39,024 bases of DNA. It comes from Rikenellaceae bacterium (GTDB lineage Bacteria; Bacteroidota; Bacteroidia; Bacteroidales; Rikenellaceae). This document shows positions 9,978 to 19,091 of the stretch, piece after piece (the first letter of the stretch is position 1; each line of letters opens with the position of its first letter). Position numbers and translations under genes: made by a program. Location: NCBI GenBank assembly GCA_020860245.1, contig JAJBUQ010000022.1, forward strand, positions 1-39,024. The letters run 5' to 3'. The notes under the pieces were generated by a model, which had not been told where the DNA came from, searched no databases, and saw only the letters and a list, made by a program, of their open reading frames with translations.

Positions 9978-10628
9978 TTACACATTAAAAAATTCGCCTA
10001 TGGTTCTTTCCGGATCATCGCTGCCGAATATAGCATTCCCTGCAACCAATACGTCGCAGCCTGCATCCAATAGTTTCCGTGCGTTTGTAAGAGACACGCC
10101 TCCGTCTACTTGTATTGAAGTATCGTAACCGCCGTCATCGATCATTTTGCGCAGACGGGAAATTTTACTTAAACTTCCATGAATGAAATTCTGACCTCCG
10201 AATCCCGGATTGACAGACATTATAAGTATCATATCGGCGATGTCGAGAACTTCCTCCACCATGACGAGCGGGGTGTGCGGATTAAGCGCAACGCCTGCCT
10301 TCATGCCCCTCTCTTTAATATGATGGATGGTTCTGTTGAGATGGACGCACGCTTCAGCCTGCACTGTGAGCACATTAACTCCCGCGTCAGCAAAACGGTC
10401 GATATATCTGTCCGGATCCACTATCATGAGATGAGTATCGAGTATCTTATCGGTATACTGCCGTACCTTCTCTATAACCGGGAACCCGAAGGATATATTA
10501 GGGACGAATAATCCGTCCATAACATCGAGATGGAGCCACTGGGCCTTGCTTCGGTTTATCATTTCGACCTCTTCCGCAAGTTTGCCGAAGTCCGCGGTCA
10601 GAAGCGACGGTGAAAGTATACGGGACAT
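9978..10628 (-). CDS. rpe: ribulose-phosphate 3-epimerase
   Basis: Rpe interconverts ribulose-5-phosphate and xylulose-5-phosphate in the pentose phosphate pathway. The TIM-barrel motifs are clear: SPSLLTADF at the N-terminus, WLHLDVMDGLFVPN with the catalytic Asp, LDTHLMI, MSVNPGFGGQNF for phosphate binding, and IQVDGGV with the second catalytic Asp. The frame continues upstream to a TTG at 10646, but the ATG at 10628 (MSRILSP) matches the usual N-terminus and gives 216 residues, the normal family length. Confidence 0.95.
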   Translation of the reverse strand: MSRILSPSLLTADFGKLAEEVEMINRSKAQWLHLDVMDGLFVPNISFGFPVIEKVRQYTDKILDTHLMIVDPDRYIDRFADAGVNVLTVQAEACVHLNRTIHHIKERGMKAGVALNPHTPLVMVEEVLDIADMILIMSVNPGFGGQNFIHGSLSKISRLRKMIDDGGYDTSIQVDGGVSLTNARKLLDAGCDVLVAGNAIFGSDDPERTIGEFFNV

Positions 10629-10702
10629 TATTTTTCTTTTTAACAAAAATATAAATTTATTCGTGTCCTTTAATTAAATTTGCTTTAAAATTAGGGAATC
10701 GT

Positions 10703-12118
10703 ATGCAGGAAATATATTTTACCATCATCGGAATTACCGCAGGAGCCGTTTTGACCTGGTTCTTTTTACGTAATAAATTACAAATTTCTGCACGCGATTT
10801 GCATAGGCTCAATGAAGAAGCGGATAAAATCCGTAGAGAATCGGATAGGATCCGGAACGAACTTCTCGATTCGGGAAAAGAGAATACTTTAGCCGCAGCG
10901 CGCATAGAAGCATTGAGTCAGAGAATATCCTCTCTGGATACGGAGATAGATAGACTCCGCGAACGTGAATACGGCCTGCAAAATAAAATTATAGAACTGG
11001 AAAAGAATTCTTCGGAACTCATTGCAACCAACAGATCTTTGATCGAGAAAAACGAATCGTTTAAGAAGGAGACGGAAGAAATGAGGGAAAGAATGAGAAC
11101 AGAGTTCGAAAATATTGCTAATCGACTTCTGGAAGAAAAATCCCGTAAATTTACGGAACTGAACCGTGAAAATATCGATGGAATACTTAAACCTCTGGGA
11201 GAGAACATAGAAAATTTCAGAAAAAAGATAGACGAGACGTACGACAAAGAGTCTAAAGAACGTTTTTCTTTAGGACGCGAGGTAGAAAAACTGGTTCAGC
11301 TTAATCATAGAATAAGCGAGGATGCCAACAATCTGACCAATGCTCTGAAGGGGAGCTCGAAGATACAGGGAGATTGGGGGGAAATGATACTTGAGAATAT
11401 CCTGGAGAGGTCAGGGCTTACGAAAAATAGGGAATATTTTATTCAGAGTACCCTCAGAGACGGAGACGATAAGGTTATCCTCAACGAGGAACGGAGAAGG
11501 ATGATACCGGATGTCAGGGTGCAGTATCCGGACGGACGGAGCATCATAATCGATTCGAAGGTATCTCTTAAGGCATACGTAAACTATTGTTCGGAGGAGG
11601 ACGGGGACGCCTGTGCAAAACATTGCAGAGAGCATCTTGCATCGGTAAAGAGGCATATAGACGATCTGTCCTCAAAAAAGTATCAGGAATATACGGATAC
11701 GTTGGATTTTGTGATGATGTTTATTCCCAACGAACCGGCTTATTTGTTGGTTATGAAGCAGGAACCGGAATTATGGAGCTATGCTTACAATAAGGGAGTA
11801 TTGCTTATGAGCCCTACGAATCTTATAACATCGTTAAAGTTAGTGGAAGACTTGTGGAGCAGGGATAATCAACAGAAGAATGCGATAGAAATAGCGGAGG
11901 CAGGGGCAAGGCTGTATGACAAATTCGTAGGTTTCACGGATACCATGGGCAAAATCGGAGACAATATCCGCAAGGCCGGAGAGAGCTATAACGATGCTAT
12001 GTCCCAATTAAGAGATGGACGGGGCAATCTCACCTCTCGCGTAGAAAAGTTACGCGAACTTGGTGTTAAGGCAAAAAAGAAACTTGCTGTCCGTAGTGAA
12101 GATCAAGATAAAACTTAA
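10703..12118 (+). CDS. rmuC: DNA recombination protein RmuC
   Basis: This 471-residue protein has one N-terminal membrane anchor (about 5-23), a long coiled coil (about 28-165) and the conserved RmuC domain (about 200-440) with GSSKIQGDWGEMILENILERSGL and RSIIIDSKVSLKAYVNY, a nuclease-like fold. RmuC limits recombination at inverted repeats in E. coli; the mechanism is not settled. A TAAATTTG -7 element lies at 10675-10682, about 20 nt before the ATG, with no good -33 box. The following DUF1460 gene starts 12 nt after the stop, so the two are likely one operon. Confidence 0.93.
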   Translation: MQEIYFTIIGITAGAVLTWFFLRNKLQISARDLHRLNEEADKIRRESDRIRNELLDSGKENTLAAARIEALSQRISSLDTEIDRLREREYGLQNKIIELEKNSSELIATNRSLIEKNESFKKETEEMRERMRTEFENIANRLLEEKSRKFTELNRENIDGILKPLGENIENFRKKIDETYDKESKERFSLGREVEKLVQLNHRISEDANNLTNALKGSSKIQGDWGEMILENILERSGLTKNREYFIQSTLRDGDDKVILNEERRRMIPDVRVQYPDGRSIIIDSKVSLKAYVNYCSEEDGDACAKHCREHLASVKRHIDDLSSKKYQEYTDTLDFVMMFIPNEPAYLLVMKQEPELWSYAYNKGVLLMSPTNLITSLKLVEDLWSRDNQQKNAIEIAEAGARLYDKFVGFTDTMGKIGDNIRKAGESYNDAMSQLRDGRGNLTSRVEKLRELGVKAKKKLAVRSEDQDKT

Positions 12119-12130
12119 AAATTAAAATAA

Positions 12131-13024
12131 ATGAAACTCTTTTTTCTGACATTCCTTAGCAGCATATTGCTGGGAACGACAACACAGGAACCGGAATACA
12201 ATATATACTACACCGACGAAGATGTAGAGATATTCAACGAATATATATCCGAATTCTACGACAGTCGAAATGAACCAATCGGAGAACTAATAGTGGAGAC
12301 CGGCAAATATTTTCTCGATACTCCTTACGTGGGATTCACGCTGGAAGCACGGGAACCCGAGGAACTTATCGTAAATCTCAGAGAACTGGACTGCGTCACC
12401 TTTGTGGAGTCCACTATCGCACTGGTACAGACCCTTAAATCGGATAATCCCACCTTCGAGAATTACTGCGTGAATCTTAAGAATCTCCGTTACAGGCAGG
12501 GAGAACTTAAGGACTTTACTTCACGACTGCACTATTTCAGCGACTGGATATGGGATAAACAAGAGATGGGTATTTTACAGGATTACACCAAAGAACTCGG
12601 AGGAGATCCCTATCCTGTACATCCGAAAATAATGAGCAAGTATCCGCATAAATACCGCCAACTGGTTAATAATCCCGAATTTATCCCGGTAATGTCCGAG
12701 ATCGAAGACCAAATGAAAGACAGGGATTTATATGCCGTTCCACAGGCCAAGGCCGGTAAGCTGGACGATAAGCTGGAGAACGGCATGGTGATTGGAATGA
12801 CAACTAACACTGCTATGGATATCGCCCACGTCGGTTTTATATGTTATGTAGATGGCAAACCCCACTTCATGCATGCTTCGTCCGAACATAAAAAGGTAAT
12901 ATTAACGGACTACACTATTGAAGATTATCTGAAACGTGTTAAGGCCATGACCGGATTTATGGCAGCAAAAGTAAACGATACTGCATTGGCAGATACAGTA
13001 ATGATTGCAAATAATGTTAAGTAA
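12131..13024 (+). CDS. DUF1460 family protein, N-acetylmuramoyl-L-alanine amidase-like
   Basis: This 297-residue exported protein has a short signal peptide (about 1-17). The family has a NlpC/P60-like cysteine peptidase fold. The likely catalytic Cys is C88 in LRELDCVTFVES, and the likely His is H233 in DIAHVGFICYV, followed by PHFMHASS. Characterised Bacteroides members cleave muropeptides between MurNAc and L-Ala, so a role in peptidoglycan turnover in the periplasm is inferred. It is the last core gene before the tRNA-Ser integration site and is intact. Confidence 0.88.
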   Translation: MKLFFLTFLSSILLGTTTQEPEYNIYYTDEDVEIFNEYISEFYDSRNEPIGELIVETGKYFLDTPYVGFTLEAREPEELIVNLRELDCVTFVESTIALVQTLKSDNPTFENYCVNLKNLRYRQGELKDFTSRLHYFSDWIWDKQEMGILQDYTKELGGDPYPVHPKIMSKYPHKYRQLVNNPEFIPVMSEIEDQMKDRDLYAVPQAKAGKLDDKLENGMVIGMTTNTAMDIAHVGFICYVDGKPHFMHASSEHKKVILTDYTIEDYLKRVKAMTGFMAAKVNDTALADTVMIANNVK

Positions 13025-13048
13025 TTTTAAGAAAAATTCATTGTAGAT

Positions 13049-13079
13049 TTTGCATAAAAGAAAAAAGGTTATACTTTTG
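13049..13079 (+). promoter_or_regulatory. tRNA-Ser promoter
   Basis: A textbook Bacteroidetes promoter: TTTG at 13049-13052, a 19-nt spacer, then TACTTTTG at 13072-13079. The tRNA begins 6 nt after the -7 box, so transcription starts at or just before the mature 5' end. Confidence 0.85.
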
Positions 13080-13084
13080 TGCCC

Positions 13085-13172
<88 letters not shown>

Positions 13173-13204
13173 AAAAGGCTGAAAATCAGCAAATTACACA
13201 ATTA

Positions 13205-13247
13205 ACACCCAATTTTACACCCCAAAATGTAAAATTGGGTGTTTTTT
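13205..13247 (+). terminator. terminator hairpin just inside the left end of element 1
   Basis: A perfect 15-bp stem (13205-13219 with 13228-13242), 8-nt loop and a T-run to 13247 lies 33 nt after the tRNA. It should terminate tRNA-Ser transcription. The stem arm ACACCCAATTTTACA also resembles repeats at the right end of the same element (24214-24240), so it may double as an integrase arm site. Confidence 0.75.
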
Positions 13248-13270
13248 ATTGAGAAACGTATAGTAGTTGA

Positions 13271-15111
13271 TTAAGAAATGTTATACTGAACATCTAGCCA
13301 CTTGAGAAAATAAGGATCTTTAATATGGATTCTGATTTTCTTTTTCACTTCTGCATTAGTTCTTATCTTTTCAGAATTAAGAATCGAACACAATACCATA
13401 AATTTCCCCAGAGGATATGGCCTTTGCAATTTCTCTGGGAACAAATAATACGTTAACTTTTTGTCTAATTTCTCTATTTTGGCAAATTGGAAGATTTGTG
13501 TTGATAAAGTGACCGAATTTAAAATGCCTGAAGAAAGTTGAGTGTAAAGTAATTCCTTAGCTTTAGTATTTGTTAAAAGGAGCCTAGATAAAACAGCTGT
13601 AACTTGTCGTCTTAGGAACGAATCAGTTTGCCAGAGATTTTTATATTTATCTATAAACTTCATTAAATCTTCGTGGTGGTTATATTTGGTTTTAAACCAT
13701 AAAACGCAAAAGAAATCTGATGAAACTTTCCGTTTAAATGAAAAGCTGGTGATTTTACCTTCAAATACGGATAAAAATTCTTTAGATTTTTCATTAACTG
13801 GTATCTCCCATTGTGAAACTAAATGGCAAATTTGATACAATGAAATATCATCAAAAATGTCCATTTTATCAATAATTTCTAAAATGATCTCAGAAGTTTT
13901 TTTGCAATAACCTATTTTGGATAGATACATCACAAGATTAATCCTGAGACCCGGGTATTTTAGATATATATCAGATAAGATATTTAGAAGTAATCTTGAA
14001 TTTAATTTACTATAGGTAGTTATATATCGCTTTGCAATTTTGTCCCAATATTTTGGATTCCTGTCTTTAAAATGTGCCTTAAATTTTTTATGTATATCTG
14101 AACATACTGTTTTATATTTTGGATCGGTGGCTTTTGTATTTTCAACACTATCAATATACCTATTTAAATCTATCTGAAAGTGATATCTTCCATCCTCATG
14201 GTCGTATATAGCTGTCTTGGCTAGATTTAAAGCTAAACCTCGACTTTTAAGCATATCCGAAACTGAGCTAATAGTTTCAATGGCTTCTTTCCGGCTATTA
14301 ATACTAAAAACAACATCATCCATCCATCGTGTAAAGCAATTCTCAGTTTTTTGTTTGAGAACTTCATCAATTTCGAAAAGAAATGAATGAGCCAAAAGCC
14401 TTACCCCCTCTATGTTCGTCGTGGCAGACCTCTTTTAGAATATGGCAAATAATCGGGCTTCCATGAAATCTCCTCTATTACTCTAAATAGTAAATCTATT
14501 AGTACCTCATCTATTTTACTATAGCTTGTAAATACCTTTCTCAACTCCTCTATATCAATACTATCGTAATAATTAGACAAATCGGTAACCACAATAAGTT
14601 CTTTTTCATCGTTAAATTTATAGATTTTCTTTTGTAGCTTTTTCCATTGTTGCCGCCATGTTAGACCATATTGATCCACCGTATGAGGAAAAGATGCATT
14701 ATGTTTTGCTCTTGAGTAGTAAGCGTTTTCTGAAGGTTGATTTACAAGAATCTTTTCTGCTACATTTTCTACCAAAACTTGTAATACAAGAGCGTCAACA
14801 GGTTGTGGGATTACTAAATGGCGACACACTCCATACTTTTTTTCTATTCTATAAATAAGTGGTTTTGATATCCTGTAAGTTCCTCCTAATATTTCATTTC
14901 GGATGGATACAGCTCTCTCCTCTATGTTATAATTAAAATCGTAATGATCATATAAATCTTTAAGATCAAGACTTCTCAATTGATCTTTTACAATTTTTCT
15001 CCAAATATCAACGATTTCCTTCTTCTCGAATATTTTTGAAAGAACATCTTTTCTTAATCTATTAAAACGTTCGGTCTGCATGCATTTTTTCCCAAATATA
15101 ACTAAATCCAT
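13271..15111 (-). pseudogene. reverse transcriptase with helical-repeat C-terminal domain, frameshifted
   Basis: Two minus-strand frames (14410-15111 and 13271-14395) together encode about 610 residues. The first part has KYGVCRHLVIP and motif A VVTDLSNYYDSID (D177 and D183). The second begins with motif B RLLAHSFLFEID and has motif C RWMDDVVF. The frame changes near 14422: GLP is followed by RRT and a stop, but the other frame reads TTNIEGVRLLAHS, which is what motif B needs, so one base appears to be missing. The last 250 or so residues are helix-rich and look like HEAT-type repeats, as in the Abi/UG defence reverse transcriptases. There is no maturase or intron RNA. A phage-defence role is inference. 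The ATG at 15081 is an alternative start, since a TATATTTG -7 box overlaps the first codons. The region is A+T-rich compared with its neighbours. Confidence 0.75.
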
Positions 15112-15153
15112 TTAAATGATTTAGATATATTTACCTAATTTAATAGGATTAAT

Positions 15154-15273
15154 ATGACAAATAAAGAAGTCCAGCAAAAAACCGAGGTTATCCGCCCCGA
15201 ACTCAAATCTCATTCTACTTATCTTTTGCCTGCTCGAACTCCGAGTAATGTGACCGGCCGGTACTTTTCGTGA
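15154..15273 (+). CDS. possible 39-residue ORF
   Basis: The ATG at 15154 opens 39 codons beginning MTNKEVQQKTEV and ending at TGA 15271-15273, on the strand opposite its neighbours. It lies in the 295-bp gap between the reverse transcriptase and SLOG genes. It may be the remnant of a longer gene. I do not recognise it. Confidence 0.25.
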   Translation: MTNKEVQQKTEVIRPELKSHSTYLLPARTPSNVTGRYFS

Positions 15274-15406
15274 GCCATATCTATAAAGTGAATAGACCAG
15301 TAAGGAATTGCTCTTGCTGCCGGGGATAATGACCTGCCCGTTATCCTCTTTGCTTAACGGATAAAGTCATATTGGATTTAGCATTTCTTGCCGAACTCCT
15401 CCTTTC

Positions 15407-15961
15407 TCATTTACTCCTATATACCAATGGAGACGTAGCCTTTTCAGTTTGGCAAAGGTTCTCTATTATCAATCCCTGCTTTCTTGCGGCAGTAACAGTG
15501 TAATGTGTTCCACCTGGCTGACCGTCATAATAGCACACTAATACGGAACTGTTTTCGATTAAAAAGTCATTCCTACGATGATATATGCTGCGATGATAGC
15601 TTGCTGATAGGGTAATGGTGTGTTGTGCTTGCCGTAATATATTGCTGTACTCTACTTTCCAGTAAGGAGTAAAGTTGAACGCCTGATCCGGGAATGGCAC
15701 GACGCATATCAATTCGATTTCAGGGTATGAATTTCTTGCGAGAAGAACTGCGCTTGCGGCCATGAGATCGAAACCGGCGGCCATGCCGGATAAGAATGTT
15801 TTATAGCCTTGTTCTGAAAGTTTGTGAATGGTTCCGAGAAGACGTGCCTGTATCTCGGCGAAAAGGAAAATGTTATTGGGATCGGACTTTTTGATTTTAT
15901 CGGGACGGTAACCGGTAAAAGGAACCGTTACGGACGGGTTGATATTATAAAGTGATGACAT
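15407..15961 (-). CDS. SLOG-domain (DUF1273-like) protein
   Basis: From the ATG at 15961 (MSSLYNINPS) the protein has 184 residues. It shows the Rossmann-like SLOG signature: VPFTGYRPDKI at the N-terminus, FLSGMAAGFDLMAASAVLLAR in the middle, VVPFPDQAFNF, and a C-terminal RNDFLIENSSVLVCYYDG-PGGTHYTV region. SLOG proteins bind nucleotides or nucleotide-derived ligands, and some take part in stress or defence signalling; this one cannot be assigned. The frame stays open upstream to 16063, but that extension lacks family similarity. It lies at the far end of the mob region, upstream of the reverse transcriptase, with no overlap. Confidence 0.7.
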   Translation of the reverse strand: MSSLYNINPSVTVPFTGYRPDKIKKSDPNNIFLFAEIQARLLGTIHKLSEQGYKTFLSGMAAGFDLMAASAVLLARNSYPEIELICVVPFPDQAFNFTPYWKVEYSNILRQAQHTITLSASYHRSIYHRRNDFLIENSSVLVCYYDGQPGGTHYTVTAARKQGLIIENLCQTEKATSPLVYRSK

Positions 15962-16508
15962 TGGTTTTGGGTTTGTTGGATTTGACAAACCACGCATAAA
16001 AATAAGCGTGGTACTCCTATCGCACTGAGGTACTACCAATACCTGCAACCAATAGTTTCCCACGCCGTTGTCGTACCCTGATGCAATTAAGATCAGGGTA
16101 CAACTCTGGCTCGTGCTTCTTACTCGGTTGCTTAAAAATTGGTAGTTTTCAGTGCAAGTAAAAAAGCCGTAGCTTATAATTCATAAAATACGGTTTGCGT
16201 ATCTTATGTTATGTCGAGTTAAGATGTTTCCATAAAAATAGAAACAATCCCTGTTTAAAGCAAAGGGTCTGATTCTTTTTAGACTTCCTTGTGACAGTTA
16301 CCGTATAACCGTCAGTTTCACTGTTTCGCATAATACATAAATTGTGCAGCTGCGAAACCGATTAACCTTTTGGAGAATGCGATTGCACGTTCGCGGGGCA
16401 CAAGTCCCCCAACGGCTCTGCACAATCCTGTAGGACTGTGACAGCACTCTCTTTTATAAATCAATCGGTTTCGCACAACAAAGATATAAAACTTTCCACG
16501 ATTTATAA
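15962..16508. other. non-coding gap between SLOG gene and relaxase gene
   Basis: No credible gene is visible. It contains short inverted repeats (AAGCCGTA with TACGGTTT near 16166-16196) and the 125-nt structured block at 16351-16475. Confidence 0.5.
16351..16475. repeat. 125-nt block bounded by perfect 13-bp inverted repeats
   Basis: TGCGAAACCGATT (16351-16363) and AATCGGTTTCGCA (16463-16475) enclose about 99 nt with nested palindromes, including GGGG-CCCC and a CACAATCC-GGACTGTG arm. A further TTTCGCA half-site is at 16324-16330. It could be a structured RNA leader for the SLOG gene, a small non-autonomous repeat, or a transfer or replication site. No target-site duplication is evident. 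Confidence 0.55.
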
Positions 16509-17867
16509 CTAACCCAATTTCATTCCTTTAGGTTCTTCTCTCTTCTGTTCGAGTTTCTTTTCCCATTCCGGCATATTCTGTCGGTGTTTCTCGCGGAACC
16601 ACTGCACATGGGTTTTATCATCTATAAGAAAATCAAGTCTCTTTTCCGTTGGTCGGAAATCGAGCCGGGCGGTGGCATTTTCGGCGGAATAGTCACGGCG
16701 GAACTCATTAGAATATAATTTCCCCGATAATCTGACAGGCTCGAATTTGAATAACTTTCGGAGTGTTTCGCCTTTGATGCCAATTTTATATAGGAAGTCA
16801 AACATTCGGGCGAAGACATCGTGAAAAGGGAAAACAAAAGCCCGGACAGCTATTTCGTTATCCTTTGCCTTAATCTCGGCATCTTTCTTTCCTATTTGCT
16901 TGCGGTAATCCTCATGGGCATTCTCCAGTTTTGTCCTGAGTGAAACTATCGTCTGCTCTTTTAAAACGAGGGAATCCGATAACTGCCGGATCTGCTTTTG
17001 ATACTCTTTGCCTTTGCTGTCGTAAACCAACGAGCCGACCTTTTCCACAACCTTTATAGCCGTATCGACGGTCTTAGATTTCAATTCCTCCTTACGGATG
17101 GATTTATCGAGCCGGACGAGTTTTTGTTCGGTGGCGGAAACCTCTTGCTGTTTATCCTGCAAAATGGCTTCCACATTTTCCACCTCTTTTTCAAGTTTGT
17201 TTTTCTTGATAGCCAAATCCCTGTTAAATTCCTGCTTGGAGATATGCCGAGCATCGCAACCTCGGATGCCTCGTCGCAAGCCGTATTTAGCCATTTTTTC
17301 CGCATAGGTATCCTGGAATAACTCCAAATTTTTGCGTGTCATAACATCGTCGGCACAAAGACGGACAGTATCCGTGGTTTTTTTACGGTATTTTCTTTTA
17401 CCGGGTTCATCCTTTTTCTTTTTCTCACGGGCTTTGCGGTTTTCTCCCGTTACGATCGGCACTACCGTTCCATGTATGTGCGGTGTCTTCTCATCCATGT
17501 GAAGCACTGCCGACACAACATTCTCCTTTCCAAAAGTGCTTTGCATCCATTCGATATTGTCTTTGCACCAATCATCGAGCCTGCCCTCTTTTTGGATGCG
17601 CTGCATATCTTCCGGTGTTCCGGTCATCATGACTTGCAATGCCCGAACTTGGACATGGCTTATTTTGCGTGTAATTCCGGCTGTTTCTATCCGGTGTTGT
17701 ATGGCTTCGGTGCGGTTGTCAACTCCATCCGGGAATTCAATAAGTTCCCGGTTCAAATGACTCCGTTCCGCGTCCGCATTTTCCGGGTTTACTTTCCTTT
17801 CAATATGGGCAGTGGTTCCGGAATCGTTGCCTTTGGGCTTTCGAATATGCAATGCTGCATATCCCAT
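16509..17867 (-). CDS. mobV: MobV-family relaxase (Mob/Pre plasmid recombination enzyme)
   Basis: The 452-residue relaxase would nick the element at oriT and pilot it through a helper conjugation channel. The Mob_Pre domain covers about residues 1-215. The metal-binding motif HMDEKTPHIH has H123, H130 and H132. The N-terminal SHLNRELI block is a family feature. Residues about 215-345 form a long coiled coil, and the C-terminal part is basic. The length is normal and the frame is intact. The palindrome-rich region just upstream of the start (17894-18025) is the expected place for oriT. Confidence 0.9.
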   Translation of the reverse strand: MGYAALHIRKPKGNDSGTTAHIERKVNPENADAERSHLNRELIEFPDGVDNRTEAIQHRIETAGITRKISHVQVRALQVMMTGTPEDMQRIQKEGRLDDWCKDNIEWMQSTFGKENVVSAVLHMDEKTPHIHGTVVPIVTGENRKAREKKKKDEPGKRKYRKKTTDTVRLCADDVMTRKNLELFQDTYAEKMAKYGLRRGIRGCDARHISKQEFNRDLAIKKNKLEKEVENVEAILQDKQQEVSATEQKLVRLDKSIRKEELKSKTVDTAIKVVEKVGSLVYDSKGKEYQKQIRQLSDSLVLKEQTIVSLRTKLENAHEDYRKQIGKKDAEIKAKDNEIAVRAFVFPFHDVFARMFDFLYKIGIKGETLRKLFKFEPVRLSGKLYSNEFRRDYSAENATARLDFRPTEKRLDFLIDDKTHVQWFREKHRQNMPEWEKKLEQKREEPKGMKLG

Positions 17868-17893
17868 ATTCTGATATTTTTAGAGTTCGTGAA

Positions 17894-18025
17894 CCGACTT
17901 GCCGGATGGCAAGTCGGGCGGTCGGAAGACCGCAGGCGGGGTTATCCAAAAGGGGTGTCCCCTTTGGCTTATTGGGGCATTTTCAGCGTCACGAAGTGAT
18001 GCGGCTTGGAAAATGCCCTAATAAG
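17894..18025. other. candidate origin of transfer (oriT)
   Basis: Directly upstream of the relaxase gene are four inverted repeats in about 130 bp: a perfect 10-bp stem (17894-17903 with 17908-17917), a 6-bp stem (17918-17923 with 17928-17933), CCAAAAGGGG facing CCCCTTTGG (17946-17967), and a 17-bp stem with one mismatch (17968-17984 with 18009-18025) that encloses a CGTCACgaaGTGATG hairpin. MobV oriT sites sit upstream of mob and carry such hairpins. The nick site cannot be placed. Confidence 0.6.
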
Positions 18026-18072
18026 CTATGCTATGGCTTTTGTTGCACAATAGCCTGCGGAAGCGGATGAGG

Positions 18073-18951
18073 TTACATAGAGCGACCACGCTTCTTTCCT
18101 TTAAGCCCTGCGGGCTTTTCCTCCTCGCGGCTCGGCGAAGGCAAGCCAGCTTGCTCCGCCCTCGCTCCGCAGCGTCGGTTCACGGGACGCTCCGGTTCCT
18201 TTTTCACGGGATGATTTTGCAGGTATGCGTTAAGGTCATTGTGCCGGGAGTACCGCTTTGACTGGTCGGATAAGTTCTTGCACATGGTTCGCAATTCGGC
18301 GGTGGCTTTCCGTCCGGTTTCGTCATTGTCGAGGTAGGTTATTACTCGGTTGTGAGAGGCGATAAACTCTTTCGCTTTGGGTAGGTTCGTCACGGAGTTG
18401 AGAATGACCGCATCTGTTTTCGGAATCGCTTCGCCAGTAAGAGTGAGATAAGATAGGCAGTTCATACACGCGCTCATCGTTACGGAACCCGATAGCGAAA
18501 TATGGCTTACCGGCTACCGAATAATGGACTTCCGGACAATGTACTTTAGCAATGTCAACATTGATTCCTCGTTCTTTCAGATAGGTAATCAAAGCCGGAT
18601 TATTGATAGGCTTTACCGGCTCTATTGTTATTGCCGGTTCCCGTTTAGGCGTAGGACTGCTATTACCATGAAAAGAAAAGGACGGTGACCCGGAGATCAT
18701 CTGCTCAAGGAGGCGCATGGCTTGTCCGGCATCGCACCGTTCCAGCCGCATAACGAGGTCGATAAGCGTTCCCCCATCACGGCTACCGTAATCAATCCAG
18801 AGGTTCTTTTCAAAATCCACTTTCATGCTTGCCGTTTGCTCATCCCGGAACGGGGATTTATACATACCGTAATATCCTCTGTCTTTTGCTGGACGGATAC
18901 CGATGCCGGCAAGGTACTCCATTATCGGGAACTTATTTCTGTTGCGTTCAT
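18073..18951 (-). pseudogene. CHC2/Toprim DNA primase, internally deleted and frameshifted
   Basis: The N-terminal half (from ATG 18922) has the zinc-finger primase region with MYKSPFRDEQTASMKV and NLWIDYGSRDGGTLIDL. The C-terminal half, in another frame from about 18477, has a Toprim remnant with CLSYLTLTG, TDAVILNSVTNLPKA and TYLDNDETGRKAT. At the junction near 18470, FAIGFRNDERVYEL runs directly into the LSYLTL block, so roughly 30-40 residues that usually lie between, including the Toprim Glu, are missing. A likely original start (MNATEIS) is at 18951 but is out of frame by one base. In NBU elements this gene (prm) is needed for excision or transfer replication. Confidence 0.75.
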
Positions 18952-18979
18952 TGTTTTGTATGTTAAGTGTTTTTATTCT

Positions 18980-19079
18980 TTCACTCGGAGAGTGAAGTTT
19001 ATCGGTACGGACATCAGTTTAAACTACCGTACCGGTTTAGAATGGTTTAGTTATATATACGCCTGTATTAAACTAAACC
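18980..19079. repeat. cluster of three inverted repeats between RepA-like and primase genes
   Basis: Within 100 bp there are TTCACTC-GAGTGAA (18980-18996), CGGTACGG-CCGTACCG (19003-19010 with 19027-19034) and GGTTTAGTT-AACTAAACC (19044-19052 with 19071-19079). The position between a RepA-like ATPase and a primase suggests a replication or primosome-assembly site, or operators. This is an inference from position. Confidence 0.45.
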
Positions 19080-19091
19080 GCTTTAAGAGGG

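Noticed and set aside
14396-14430. Programmed ribosomal frameshift in the reverse transcriptase gene
   Set aside because: There is no slippery heptamer at the shift point, and several neighbouring genes carry similar lesions.
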